Below, piece by piece: positions 11,200-22,015 of a stretch of DNA of 64,000 bases. Origin of the DNA: Bretschneidera sinensis (lineage: Eukaryota > Streptophyta > Magnoliopsida > Brassicales > Akaniaceae). The notes below the pieces were generated by a model. The model saw only the letters and a list, made by a program, of their open reading frames with translations. It had not been told where the DNA came from and made no database searches. Location: NCBI GenBank assembly GCA_023935145.1, contig CM043697.1, positions 55,934,001 through 55,998,000 on the forward strand, given 5' to 3'. Position 1 is the first letter of the stretch. Every line of letters starts with the position of its first letter. The translations under genes were made by a program, and so were the position numbers.

Positions 11200-12180
11200 T
11201 CATTCTTCTACGCAATTTGAAGTCGTACCCTCTCATGAATTGACTTCACCAACTCAACCTTCCTGTGTCCATCCAAACTACTCCTTTCATCAATAGGTAA
11301 AGGCATTAAATGTAAAGAAGTAAGTGGATTAAAACCATAAACAATTTTAAAAGAAGAATAAAAAGTAGCAGTATGCATAATCTTATTATATACAAACTCT
11401 ATAAATGGCAAACAGTCCTCCCAAGTTTTTTAATTCTTTTGAATGACAGTGCATAAGAGTTGAGTTAGAGTCCTGTTGACTACTTCAATCTGTCCGTCAG
11501 TCTGTGGATGACAAGTAGTGAAAAATAAAAGTTTGGTACCTAATTTTCCACACAAAATGTTCCAAAAATAGCTAAGGAATTTAACATCCCTATCAGAAAC
11601 AAGACTCATAGGTACACCATGGAGTCGCACTATTTCATTGAAAAATAAATCAGCTATGTTTGTGGCATCATCTATTTTATGGCATGGAATAAAATGTGCC
11701 ATTTTACTAAATCTGTCCACTACCACAAAAATAAAATCTCTACCCTTTTTTGTACTAGGCAGCCCCAAAACAAAGTCCGTAGATATGTCTACCCATGGCT
11801 CACTAGGATCAAGTAAGGGGGGTATATAACCCATGTGGTAAAACCTTAGATTTGGTCTTTCTATATGTAATGCACCTACCACATATTCGAGTGACGTCTC
11901 TTCTCATCCTAGGCCAAAAAAAATGTTCATGTAAAATTTCTAAGTTTTTCCTAACACCAAAGTGTCCTATTAATCCCCCACTATGTGCCTCACGCATCCT
12001 TAATTCACGCATTGAACAATTTGGCACACACAATTTGCCTTCTTTAAACAAGTAACCATCATGCTTGTAAAACTTACCAAATGCCGCTTTATCACACGCC
12101 ATATACAGATAAAAAAAATCAGCATCATTGGCATACATATCTTTCATATATTCAAACCCAAGCATTTTAGCACTCATAGG
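11200..12180 (-). pseudogene. Element D integrase (zinc-binding and core domains)
   Basis: Minus-strand blocks in order. First, the zinc-binding region around 11850-12050 with EAHSGGLIGHFG and later [10 protein letters not shown], where a second zinc-binding cysteine appears changed (CGRCITYRK). Second, the core around 11430-11830 with [27 protein letters not shown] and [13 protein letters not shown], giving two catalytic Asp, and [15 protein letters not shown] with the Glu. Third, FIEFVYN and PLTSLHLMPL near 11300-11400. A stop near 11430 and a frameshift near 11850 break it. Confidence 0.75.
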
Positions 12181-12189
12181 AGTAAGAAG

Positions 12190-12906
12190 TACATACCTCT
12201 ATGATAAAGCATAAGAAACAATGTTCTCCTTACCTTGCTTATAACAGATGACATAAGGAAAGATCTCGATGTATTCAATCCATCTAGCATGTCTCTTATT
12301 TAATTTACCTTGACCCTTGAGATGCTTCAATGATTCATGATCGGTGTGGATCACAAACTCCTTAGGCCAAAGGTAGTGTTGCCACGTCTCTAGAGTGCGA
12401 ACAATAGCATAAAGTTTTTTGTGTTAAGTGGGGTAATTCAGGGCCACCCCACTTAGCTTCTCACTGAAGATGGCTATGGGCCGCCTATTCTGCATAAAAA
12501 CAGCTCCAATTCCTATTCCTGAGGCATCACATTCAATCTCAAAAGTTTTGTTAAAGTTAGGTGATGTTAACACAGATGCAGAACATAACCTTTCTTTAAT
12601 AGTAGCAAATGCATTCGCTTGATCAATCCCCCAATGAAATCCAACATTCTTTTTAATTATTTCAGTGAGTGGTGCAGCGATGGTGCTAAAATCCTTAACA
12701 AAATGCCTATAAAAGCTAGCTAAACCATGAAAGCATCTTACCTCAGTGATGTCTTTAGGTGTTGGCCGCTCCTTGATGGCCTTGACTTTCTTTTCATCCA
12801 CCTCAATACCTTTTGTACTAACAATATAACCAAGAAAAATAACTTTTTTCATGTAAAATGAACAATTCTTAAAATTAGCATACAACTTTTCACATCGAAC
12901 ACACAT
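12190..12906 (-). pseudogene. Element D RT connection and RNase H
   Basis: Minus-strand frame with [16 protein letters not shown] (RT thumb region), then [15 protein letters not shown], then [13 protein letters not shown], the first RNase H aspartate in context. After [17 protein letters not shown] there is a stop near 12424, but RNase H sequence continues below it with further stops ([19 protein letters not shown]). It overlaps the RT frame at 12849-12906 through a frameshift. Confidence 0.75.
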
Positions 12907-13523
12907 CTCAAATGCTCAATATGTTCACCTAAGTTCTTGTTGTACATTAGGATATCATCAAAGTATACGACTAAAAATTTGCCTATGAACGCACGTAATA
13001 AATGGTTCATTAATCTTATGAAAATACTAGATGCATTTGTAAGTCCAAATGGCATAACCAACCATTCATAAAGTGCATATTTAGTCTTAAAAGCAGCTTT
13101 CCATTCATCTCCCTCATTCATTCTAATTTGATGGTAACCACTTTTAAGATCTATTTTACTGAAAATACACGAGCCATGCAATTCATCAAGCATATCATCT
13201 AATCTAGGAATGGGATGACGATACTTTACCGTAATATTGTTGACCGCTCTGCAATCAACGCACATACTCTAAGTCCCATCCTTCTTTGGCACTAGTAGCA
13301 TTGGTACTGCACATGGGCTCATGCTCTTCCTCACGTACCCCTTACTTATTAAATCTTCAACTTGCCTTTGAAACTCCTTTATCTCCTCCGGATTACTCTT
13401 ATAGGCTAGTCGATTTGGAATAACTGCTCCATGTACGAAATCAATTTGATGCTCAATGCCTTTAATGGGCAGCAACTCACTCGACATCTCCTCCGAAAAT
13501 ACATCCTCGAACTCCTGCAACAA
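12849..13523 (-). pseudogene. Element D reverse transcriptase
   Basis: N-terminal part at 13269-13523 with NRLAYKSNPEEIKEFQRQV and SPCAVPMLLVPKKDGT, then an in-frame stop at 13269-13271. It continues with the RT fingers and palm: [25 protein letters not shown] and the catalytic YFDDIL. All core RT motifs are present, but the stop and a downstream frameshift near 12900 make it a pseudogene. This is the only RT in the window with its catalytic Asp pair. Confidence 0.85.
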
Positions 13524-13789
13524 AGAAACAGCTAAACTAGGAAGAGATTGGTTAGTTTCATCAAGATTAAGATAAAATTATTTGTAAGCAAGAAAAATCA
13601 AAGGCTGATTTGCTAAGAAGGCCCTCTTAACCTCACTCTCATTTGCATAAAAACTCATCTTTATCTTTCTTTTTCTCTCTGCAGGTTCTCTTTCATTTTT
13701 CTCCAGTGGCTCCACTCTCTTTTCTTTATTCTCGACCATCTCTCTATTTTCTTTTTCACCCTCTCTTTTCTTGAGGTTTCAGTCTCACC

Positions 13790-14290
13790 CTAATTTTTAT
13801 TTTCTCTCATTTTTCTTTCTTGTGTTTCGGCCTCACCCTTTCTTTTTTGCTCAATCTCACTTTTCAGTTTCAGTTGGCCCCCATAGACTTGTTTTAGGGT
13901 TAAAGGAGCAAGCTTGATTATTTTTCCATCCTTTACAAAGTTGTACCTATTCCTAAACCCGTCATGAATCACTCTTTTATCATACTGCCACGGTCTCCCC
14001 AACAAAATATGGCTAGCATGCATAGGAACTACATCACAAAGCACCTCATCACTATACCTCCCAATGGTAAAATCCTCCAAAACCGCTTATTAATCTTGAC
14101 CTCCCCATATTCATTCAACCACTGCAACTTATAAGGTCTAGGATGCTTCAGTAAAGGTAAGCTCAACTTCTCAACTAGGGTGGTATTAGCTACATTGGTG
14201 CAACTTCCCCATCTATAATCATACAACACACCTTGTTGTTTACATAACATCTAGTATGAAATATGTTCTCTCTGTGCTACCCCATATCAT
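13790..14290 (-). pseudogene. Element D protease
   Basis: Minus-strand frames with the active-site region IIDGGSCTNVANTTLVEKL, then HPRPYKLQWLNEYGEV, then after a frameshift HASHILLGRPWQYD (the LLGRPW motif). The catalytic aspartate in DGGS is preserved. Between about 13540 and 13790 the linker contains Glu/Lys-rich sequence with stops. Confidence 0.7.
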
Positions 14291-14429
14291 CTACCTTAAT
14301 TTGCGTATTGAGAGCATGTCTGGCAACAAGAGACTCACCTTCTACGGGGTATTCAACTCCATTATCATCACTAGCATCGACCAACTCGGGCATCTCATTA
14401 CTATCATCCTCACTCTCAGTCATCACCTC

Positions 14430-15537
14430 CCTAGTGTCACACATAACCATCACCCGTTTATTTGGACATTGAGATGCGATATAACCTTAACCCAAACATT
14501 TAAAACATTTAATATCTCTATTCCTTGAAGGTTGGAAATCTACCTTGGGTTTGTTCTTGCTAGTTCCCTCATCTTTTCCCTTATGTGGTTCAGCCTTCCC
14601 CTTTACTACAACTCGATCATTTCTATTCCAATTTGGTTTTCAAGGAGTGCTAGAAACTGAAGTATACCTTGCTGCCCCATATCTCTTTAACTACCTCTCC
14701 ACCTTCATAGCCATGTGCAACATGTCTTCTACCTTCACATAATGCTACAACTCAACTACCATGGCTATGTCCATTCAAACCATTTAAAAATCTGGCCATT
14801 GTGGCCTCCCGATCCTCCTCTGCATTAGCTCGAATCATAGCCACCTCCATCTCCTTATGGTAATCCTCTACACTCCAAGACCCTTGTGTAAGGTTTTGTA
14901 ATTTTTGGTAGAGGTCTCTATAATAGTTGCTAGGTACAAATCTCAGCCTCATGAGAGCTTTCAACTTATCCCATGTTTCTACAGGTCGCTCATGATTCCT
15001 CCTCCTATTGGTCACTAATTGATCCCACTAAATAATTGCATAATCAGTGAACTCAATTACCGCCAACTTCACCTTCTTCTCCTCTGAATAATTGTAATAA
15101 TAAAAAATCAACTCTATTTTCTTCTCCCACTCTAAATAGACTTTAGTGTCATTCCTACCTTAGAAAGATGGTATTTTCATTTCGATGCTCCCAAGGTTCC
15201 TATCTACCCCATCTCGACCCCTTGGATTTCTCCTAGGTCATCTTCCACACCTACCTCCTTTAGGTCTGCCCATTCCACCCATTCAAACTTCAAATGTTAT
15301 GTCTTCCTTATCCTCATCCTCTTCTTCGTTCTCGTACTCATTTTCAACGCTAGGCTCATGTATCCTCCTATCTCTCCCAGCTTGTAGATTTCTAATCACT
15401 ACCTCTTGCGAATCCATCCTATCCCTTACCTCCCCTAACACCAAATTCAGCCATTCAAACTGTTGTTGCATAGCCTGCAACATAAAGAATGAATTATCCA
15501 CCTCCTCCTTAGGTGTTGAGTCACTCTTATGAGACAT
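14430..15537 (-). pseudogene. Element D gag
   Basis: The likely start is the Met codon at 15535-15537 (MSHKSDSTPKEEV). An N-terminal Glu/Asp-rich region is followed by the capsid core near 14752-15015 (RPVETWDKLKALMRLRFVPS, then VEDYHKEMEVAMIRANAEED). The zinc knuckle near 14465-14508 reads CFKC, then a stop within the loop, and Tyr replaces the zinc-binding His before SQC. The gene is therefore doubly broken at the nucleocapsid. Downstream KCFKC-type Lys/Arg-rich sequence is typical of chromovirus gag. Confidence 0.75.
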
Positions 15538-16090
15538 TTTTAATGCTCTGCAAAACAAGAATGTTAGTGATAAAAACTCATACATTCCCTTACGTATTTA
15601 CACTCAAATATTGTCACTCCACTCGTGTTTCACTCTTTTGGCCTTTTCCAATACTATTCTCACCCACTCTTGCCTTTTACCTCACCTGTTTTCCCTTTCA
15701 AGTTCTTTAAGAACTAGTTGAACTAAATCAAGACATAACCTTGTATTATTCCAACCAGTAATAGATTCAAGAAACAAGAAAGGAAAAAATGACACAGATC
15801 TCAAGGAATTTGTATGAGGAAAAGATCAATTAGGAAACAAATTACTAAAGATGATATATTCAACCCCTTTGATGATAATGATCAATCAATACCAAATCAC
15901 TTCAATTTTCGAATTGCAAAATATATCAAACAATTAGTTTCGAAATTTTTTTTTTTATATAACTATACAGCAACTCTTGAACACGTTGCCTTCTTTCTTT
16001 CTTTTTTTTTTTCATTTTTTGTGTTTTTTTATAGAGATTTGGTCACAAACAGTAACAATAATTACAATTTCTGAAAAAGATTGATCTGAT
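15538..16090 (-). other. 5' leader of element D, no clear PBS
   Basis: AT-rich leader between the recognisable 5' LTR segment and the gag start, with poly-T runs near 15950 and 16005. I see no convincing tRNA-complementary primer site. It does not resemble 10201-10426, which should be the equivalent LTR end, so the 5' LTR appears truncated or replaced. Confidence 0.4.
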
Positions 16091-16581
16091 TTCAACTTAC
16101 CCTCAAAATACGACTATAAGTGTTTTTGTACCCCTCCATGAAACCCTAGGGCCGAATAAGGCCTACATCAATTAAAAGACATGGGATGAACATCTTCAAG
16201 CCCAAAACATCATAAACTACAGGCCTATAGCTAATAAAAAAAAGTCCATTTAATGAATTAAATAGGCCCAAACGCCTACAACCATAGAAATATAAAATAG
16301 GCCCACATGCCTATACTTAATAAAATAAAAAATCTACACAAAACCACTAAACTATGCCGCCCCCCTCTATAACTTGTATCACATGGATTACAGCTGGTTC
16401 TTCTTCTTTCAATCCCATTTTGAATGTTAGGGTCTTACTCGATAAATTTGTAAACTTGGCCCAAGTGGATTGCACCAATCCTTGCATTATTTCCTTGATC
16501 TTCTTAGCTCTTGACCTTGTGATTGGCCCATCTGGAACTTACAAAGGATCCTTAAGACTCGGTCCATCATGGTGCCCATCA
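16091..16581 (-). repeat. 5' LTR of element D (recognisable part, 491 bp)
   Basis: Closely matches 10427-10914 from TTCAACTTACCCTCAAAATA to GGTGCCCATCA. Only this part of the 714-bp LTR is shared between the two copies. Confidence 0.7.
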
Positions 16582-17679
16582 ATTCTATTATCACTACTCA
16601 TATCATGATTACCATTTATCAATCTCTTCTTAAATTAATCATCAAACATATCAATTTTTCTCTTCATATATTTAATCATCTTGAGATTATCAATCCAACA
16701 TCATTATTTACCTCGTTATGAGGTTCACAACACATAATCAATCAATCAAATAATTTTTATCATATCATACTTTCATATTTCTTTCTCATCATATCTATCT
16801 CTCTGTGAGACTCGTTTGTCTGACAATAATTTTACAATTAAGACTGATACTTTAGTATCTCAATCAATAATAATCAATATTTAAAACAAATTTAATGCAT
16901 GAATTTAAATTTTCTTTCTTTGTTTCTCATAAGATCATTTCATATTATCATATGGGAACATCTTCCCATATGTCAACATGTTTTAGCTAAACCAGTTGCC
17001 TTCCTGGTCTTTTCAGCTAGACCAGCTGCTTTTCTGGTCTCTTTTTTTTTTAGCTAGACTAGCTGCCGTTCTGGTCTTTTCAGCTAGACCAGCCGCCTTC
17101 CTGATCTTTCTTTTATGTATATGAGCAATAATATGTAAACAATCATACATCAAAACATTCAATTCAATTATCTAGCTCTATCTTAAAATTATTATTTTTA
17201 TCATATTTATTAACTTGTCTCCTCATATATCATATCAACTTTTCAATCATATTTTTCAGAAATTTCATATAACTTTTCGACACATTTTTAATTTATTCAT
17301 ATAATTAATATTCAACATACTATTAAATCCGTAATCAATAAACCAAATAAATTACCTTACTTATCGAAAAATACATCGTTAAATCATTATAATTCAGCCA
17401 TTTATTCAAATATCGTAAATTTATATTTTTATTGGTTTCGATTACTAAAAGTAAATCTAACGTAGCACTTAAAGCTACACGTGGATTACCTTCTTGCCTT
17501 TCCTGCTCTTTTCAGCAATTCCTAGATTCCAAGTGTTCTTATTTTTTTTCATAATAGTAAATCTTTCAAATATATATTATTTTAACTCCATGTAATATCT
17601 ATCAAATTACTTCTTTACCCTTACTTTAAGAACACGGGTATTACAATTCTACCCATCTTATAAAAATTTCATCACCGAA

Positions 17680-18738
17680 ATTTCTTTACTTAACTCATGA
17701 AAAGCTAGGAGTACTCCTCCCTCATTCTTGCCTCTTGCTCCCAAGTAATTTCTTCAACATCTTTGTTCTGCCATAATACTTGAATCAATGAAATAACTTT
17801 ATTACGCAAGACTTGTTCCTTTCTGTCTAGAATTCTGACTGGTACTTGCATAAAGGTCAAATCTTCCTGAAGTTCTACAGCCTAATTCGAAATACTATAG
17901 GATTCATCATGTAAACACTTTCTCAAAAGTAAAACATAAAACACATTGTGTAATTGTTTTAACTCTATAGGCAAATCCAATCTGTATGCTATTGGTTTAA
18001 CTCTTTCAATTACCTCATATAGCCCCCACAAATCTCAGACTCAACTTTTCTTTCTTTTTAAATCTCAGTACACCCTTCCACGGAGATATCTTCAAAAACA
18101 CCTAGTCACCAACCTGAAACTCAAGAGGTCGTCTTCTATTATCAGCATATCCCTTTTGTCTGTTTTGTGCTACTCTAAGATTCTCTCTAACCAGTTTGAT
18201 CATCTTAGTAGTCAAATCTATCATTTCTAGACCAAATATCTTTCTCTCTCCAACTTCTTCCCAACATATTGGAGTTTTGCACCTTCTACCATATAAAGCC
18301 CCAAATGGTGTCATCCCAATACTAGTTTGATACTGATTAGTATGCAAACTCAATTAAAGGTAAATAAGCATCCCAGTTCACTAAAAAACTCAATACACTT
18401 ACCCTCAAAATATTTTCTAGTATTATAACGATTCTCTCTGTCTACCTATCCGTTTGAGGATGAAAAGCTATACTAAACCGCAATTGCGTACCCATAGCTT
18501 GCTGAAAACCTCTCCAAAATCTAGAAGTGAATCTAGAATCCCTGTCTGATACAATGCTCAAAGGTAGTCCATGTAATCTCACAATTTCAGCTATATACAA
18601 TTCAGCCAACTTTTCAGGACTCCATGTAGTTTTAATAGGAAGGAAATGCGAAGACTTAGAAAGTCTATCCACTATAACCCATACAACATCATGACCTCTC
18701 TGGGTACGGAGAAAACCATAAACAAAATTCATGCTCAC
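17680..18738 (-). pseudogene. Tekay-type integrase core and chromodomain
   Basis: Minus strand: MNFVYGFLRTQRGHDVVWVI, VDRLSKSSHFLPIKT, VSDRDSRFTSRFW and HPQTDR, then a stop. Continuing sequence resembles ERIVIILENILR and DAYLPLIEFAY, then GMTPFGALYGRRCKTPICW and SYADNRRR-like text (GYADNRRRPLEFQVGD). The tail near 17690-17890 looks like a chromodomain (ILDRKEQVLRNKVISLIQVL, then WEQEARMREEYS). The two catalytic Asp and the following Glu are recognisable. The fragment is cut at 18738 by insertion of element A and resumes at 24661. Confidence 0.75.
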
Positions 18739-20110
18739 TGATGAGTGCCAAATATTTCATATTTTGGCCCCTTAATTTACATTTGTTAGCTTAAGAATTT
18801 GTTACTTTGAGTTTTTTTTCGTTGTTTTACAGGTTTACAAGCTTGGAAAGAAGTTTCACTAAATTGCCAGAATTGCTCGTACAGATCAGCCATTTTTTAA
18901 GATTAAACTGTATTGATTCATGAAGGACCGGGAGATGACCCATATATGCTTGGAAAGATCCGGGTGTCTAGTTTCTGGGGAATTTTATGGATCAATAAAA
19001 TGATTTTTTTAGAGAAATTTATGGCAGTTTTAGTAGACAAAGGTCAGCCTGTGCATGATTTCAGCGTGACAGATCAGCCATTTTTGAGAATTAAACTGTA
19101 TTGATTCAGGAAGAACCAGGAGATGAGCCATATATTCTTGGAAAGATCTCGATGTCTATTTTCTGCAGAATTTTACGGATCAATAAAATTATTTTTCTAG
19201 AGAAAGTTATGACAGTTTTAGTAGACAAAGGTCAAAGAGCAAAAGCTGGAATTTGCAATATCCCACATCGGGTTGGAAGCATATTGCACTTGTGATGTTT
19301 CCCTATATAAGCCCCTTTTCACTTCATCTTTAGTGTAATTCCTGGGTGCCATTTAGTGCAATCCGGTGGAATTCTAATAGCATTCTGGTGGATCCCGAAG
19401 GCTTTGCTACTACGAGGGGAAGCGTTGCCCAACAGCGAGTGGAATTTCCCCCATGTATAGTCAGTTTTAATTTACTGATTTTTTTTAGTTATGAACTCTA
19501 GTTTCATGATTATGAGTGGCTAAAATCTTCAACTAAGGTTGAAGATAAAACCTCGCCGTTGTTTGGCATAATAGTTTCAGATTTGTTTATACAATTCTGA
19601 TGTTTTCTTTAGTATAAATGTTTTATCAATTATTTGAGTAAAATCTTATAATTGATTGCGTTTAAATTGTTCTGTTGGATATTCCGTGTATTTCATCTGA
19701 TGGATACATCAAATTGTTTTTGATTAAATTGGATTTTCTTTGTGATTTGTTAAAAGCGGATACATTGGATGCTTTTGGTTTAATTGAGATATTTGTTGTT
19801 TTTTGTTTTAAGTTGGATTCATGAAATGTTTTGATAGGCTATTTTTAGAACATGAAGATATATGCTTAACTTTGGTGCGATGGATTCAGAAACCTTAGTG
19901 TTTTTATCATTAGTTTTTAAATCAATTTAGTTTAAGTTTATATTTCTTTTGCAAAAATACAATTCAAAATTCGGAACTAGGTTAAGATAAGGTTAGTTGA
20001 GATAAAATTATATTTTCACAACACAATTCCCTGTGGATTCGACCTCGCACTTGCACAACACTATATTGCGAACAACTCGTGCGCTTGCGAGTAATTTAAA
20101 ACTCACAACA
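18739..20110 (+). repeat. 5' LTR of element A (1,372 bp)
   Basis: U3 contains a 188-bp tandem duplication (starts near 18913 and 19101). Next come an RTCCCACATCG element at 19260-19270 and TATATAAG at 19304-19311. The U5 end has CCCTGTGGATTCGACCTCGC and ends ACTCACAACA. Confidence 0.9.
19260..19311 (+). promoter_or_regulatory. snRNA-type USE plus TATA in LTR A (5')
   Basis: ATCCCACATCG (19260-19270) matches the plant snRNA upstream sequence element consensus RTCCCACATCG exactly. After a 33-bp gap comes TATATAAG (19304-19311). This is probably the LTR core promoter. Confidence 0.65.
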
Positions 20111-20116
20111 AGTTTT

Positions 20117-20134
20117 TGGCGCCGTTTCCGGGGA
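20117..20134 (+). other. Primer binding site for tRNA-Asp, element A
   Basis: TGGCGCCGTTTCCGGGGA lies six bases after the LTR. It is complementary to the 3' end of plant tRNA-Asp (TCCCCGGCAACGGCGCCA) with one mismatch. Confidence 0.85.
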
Positions 20135-20296
20135 GTTGTTTGGTTTGTGAAATTTTTGTTTTAATTAATTTTATTTTTCTACTAGTTAGTTAGCTTTTTT
20201 TTGTTTGATTTTTTTTATTGCAATTTTATTTTAGTTTATTTGTTTCTATTGGCAATTGCTCATAAAAAATAAAATTAAAAATTAAAAAAAATGTGA

Positions 20297-20809
20297 ATGA
20301 ATCCAGCACTGGTTTCACAGTCTTTAGAGGACGCCCTCAAGGATTTCATGAAGATGACCGGCCAGTCCATCAATACAGTCAACACATTCAATGATGATAG
20401 TTGTTCCATTTGTGCTAGTCCTATGCATTTAGCACAGAATTGTCCATCTATGCCGGCTTTTGTCGAGTATCCCATGGAACAAATGAATGCTTTCAATGAC
20501 TGTCGGTGGCAATCAAGTGGATCTTACTCCGAGACGTACAATCCAGGGTGGTGGAACCACTCTAATTTTTCATGGAAGCAGAACCAATTGATAAATCAGG
20601 GAGGAGCCCCTCATCATGCTCACAATCAATACCCTCTCGAATTTCCTCCACTAGTTCTAAGTTATGGTCTCTCAGCCCATTCAGCACCATCACCCACATA
20701 CCAAGCTCCCACTAAAGCGCCAGTGTCTGTTTCACAGTCATTGGAGGACGCCCTCAATGATTTCAAGAAGATGATCAGCCAACCCATAAGCGGAGTAAGA
20801 AATCCGTAA
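20297..20809 (+). pseudogene. Gag C-terminal fragment with intact zinc knuckle, element A
   Basis: A 170-codon open frame beginning MNPALVSQSLED. The nucleocapsid box CSICASPMHLAQNC fits CX2CX4HX4C with all four ligands present. It is followed by the YNPGWWNHSNFSW motif and a Pro/Tyr/Ala-rich region. The phrase SQSLEDAL.DF.KM occurs twice, near residues 8-21 and 150-163. The capsid core that normally precedes it is missing. The frame ends at a stop (20807-20809), whereas the homologous copy in A2 continues further, so this is decay of a longer frame. It could bind RNA if translated. Confidence 0.65.
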
Positions 20810-21010
20810 ATAGTAAACACCCAAGCGATTGCTAAGATAGAGAGTTAAATAGGGTAAATTGCAAGTCACTTGGGTAAAAGAGAGAAGGGAAAGTTCCCCA
20901 GTCAGCCCGTGCCCAACTTGAAAGGACAGTTTGTGATTGAAAATTCATCAAATCCTACACACGGGGAGGAACAAGTACAATCGATTGTCCCATTAAGGTC
21001 TGGGAGATAA

Positions 21011-22015
21011 GTGGACAATCGAGTGGAAGAGAACCCTGCTATGCAGCAAGGTCAAAGAAGTGGCAACAAGGAGAAAAGAGATGCTGAGCCATCTACAGCC
21101 ACACCTACTGTTAAAAACCCTCCTAAGTCGTTTGTACCTAAAGCACCTTACCCTAAGAGACTACAATCGCCCAAGAAAGGAGGGCAGTCTGGGGACATTG
21201 TGGAGGCATGCTTTGCTCAGTTTGGAGAAGATTTGGATTTGGATAAGCTACTTGAGAAAGCAAATGCTATCTTGGAGTTTGCTCCTCAAGAGAGCAGTAA
21301 GACGGAGGAGACTGTGGGTGAATCAAGCATTGAAGACCCCCTCGAGGCATGCTTTGCTCAGTTTAGAGAGGATTTGGATTTGGATAAGTTGCTTGAGCAA
21401 GCAGATGCTACTTTGGAGTCTGCTCCTCAGAAGAGCAGTGAGACGGATGAGACCACAACACTTGAACCACCCAAGAAGGAACATAAGCCTTTACCGAACA
21501 ATCTTAAGTATAAGTTCCTAGGTCCAGCAGTTCCTTTGCCTGTGATTATAGCTTCAGATTTGGTTGAGTCTCAAGAGGATAAATTAGTGGACATTTTAAA
21601 AGAGCACAAGGAAGCTATCGGCTGGACTATTGAGGATGTCAAGGGAATCAGCCCCTCAATGGTGATGCCCAAGTTACGTGTGGAAGAGAATGTCAAGCCA
21701 TCGAGGGAGCCACAAAGAAGGCTCAACACAGCTATGCAAGAGGTTGTGAGGATTGAAGTGATAAAGTTGTTTGATGCAGTGATCAATTATCCAATATTTG
21801 TTAGCAAGTGGGTGAGCCCGATTCATGCCGTGCCCAAGCGAGTTGGAGTGACGGTAGTGAAGAATGAGGACGACAAGTTAGTTCCAACTCGTGTGAAATC
21901 AGGATGGAGAATGTGTCTAGACTACCGTGAGTGGAATACTACCACAAGGAATGATCATTTTCCACTCCCATTTATTGATCAGATGGTGGAGCGTTTAGCT
22001 GGGCACAATTACTAA
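21011..22015 (+). CDS. Fused pre-RT and RT-fingers ORF, element A
   Basis: A 334-codon open frame. The first part is Lys/Pro-rich (KAPYPKRLQSPKK). It is followed by two tandem copies of an acidic ~50-residue unit, EACFAQFGEDLDLDKLLEKA and EACFAQFREDLDLDKLLEQA. Then comes the Athila pre-RT segment (LKYKFLGPAVPLPVIIASDL, KEAIGWTIEDVKGISPS) and the RT N-terminal fingers (PSREPQRRL, SKWVSPIHAVPK, MCLDYREWNTTTR, FPLPFIDQMVERLAGHNY). It stops right there, before the palm and the catalytic Asp residues. There is no protease. It cannot polymerise DNA. Copy A2 ends at the same residue, so the deletion is ancestral. Confidence 0.7.
   Translation: MDNRVEENPAMQQGQRSGNKEKRDAEPSTATPTVKNPPKSFVPKAPYPKRLQSPKKGGQSGDIVEACFAQFGEDLDLDKLLEKANAILEFAPQESSKTEETVGESSIEDPLEACFAQFREDLDLDKLLEQADATLESAPQKSSETDETTTLEPPKKEHKPLPNNLKYKFLGPAVPLPVIIASDLVESQEDKLVDILKEHKEAIGWTIEDVKGISPSMVMPKLRVEENVKPSREPQRRLNTAMQEVVRIEVIKLFDAVINYPIFVSKWVSPIHAVPKRVGVTVVKNEDDKLVPTRVKSGWRMCLDYREWNTTTRNDHFPLPFIDQMVERLAGHNY

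Larger units (their letters stand above)
10201..16581 (-). mobile_element. CRM-type chromovirus (element D), inserted in the Tekay LTR
   Basis: A 6.4-kb Ty3/gypsy element on the minus strand with gag, protease, RT, RNase H and integrase in order, all interrupted by stops or frameshifts. The termini are TGATG...CATCA. The flanks are ATTAT (10196-10200) and ATTCT (16582-16586), a 5-bp duplication with one change. The polyprotein frame runs past the start of the 3' LTR, a hallmark of centromeric CRM elements whose integrase tail overlaps the LTR. The CRM assignment rests on that overlap and on remembered tail motifs (TFNVYDLSPFDV, then FEERGNDG). It is inactive. Confidence 0.75.
9744..17645 (-). 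repeat. Tekay-type LTR, copy 2, split by the CRM element
   Basis: LTR sequence runs 9744-10200 and resumes at 16582-17645. On the minus strand it starts TGTAATACCCGTG at 17645, directly downstream of the Tekay pol remnant, so this is that element's 3' LTR. The alignment to copy 1 continues across the gap (TTCAACAATAACATTAT, then ATTCTATTATCACTACTCAT). This shows that 10201-16581 is an insertion. The last ~70 bp expected at the low-coordinate end (GTTGTGCTAGG...GTTACA) are missing where it meets copy 1. Four GACCAG...CTGGTC repeats lie at about 16985-17110. Confidence 0.65.

Noticed and set aside
10688..11243. Plus-strand open frames over the CRM LTR and integrase tail
   Set aside because: Antisense shadows of the minus-strand polyprotein and LTR.
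19260..19311. A real U-snRNA gene at the USE/TATA pair
   Set aside because: No snRNA body follows at the expected start. The pair recurs in every A, A2 and B LTR, so it is an LTR promoter and not an snRNA gene.
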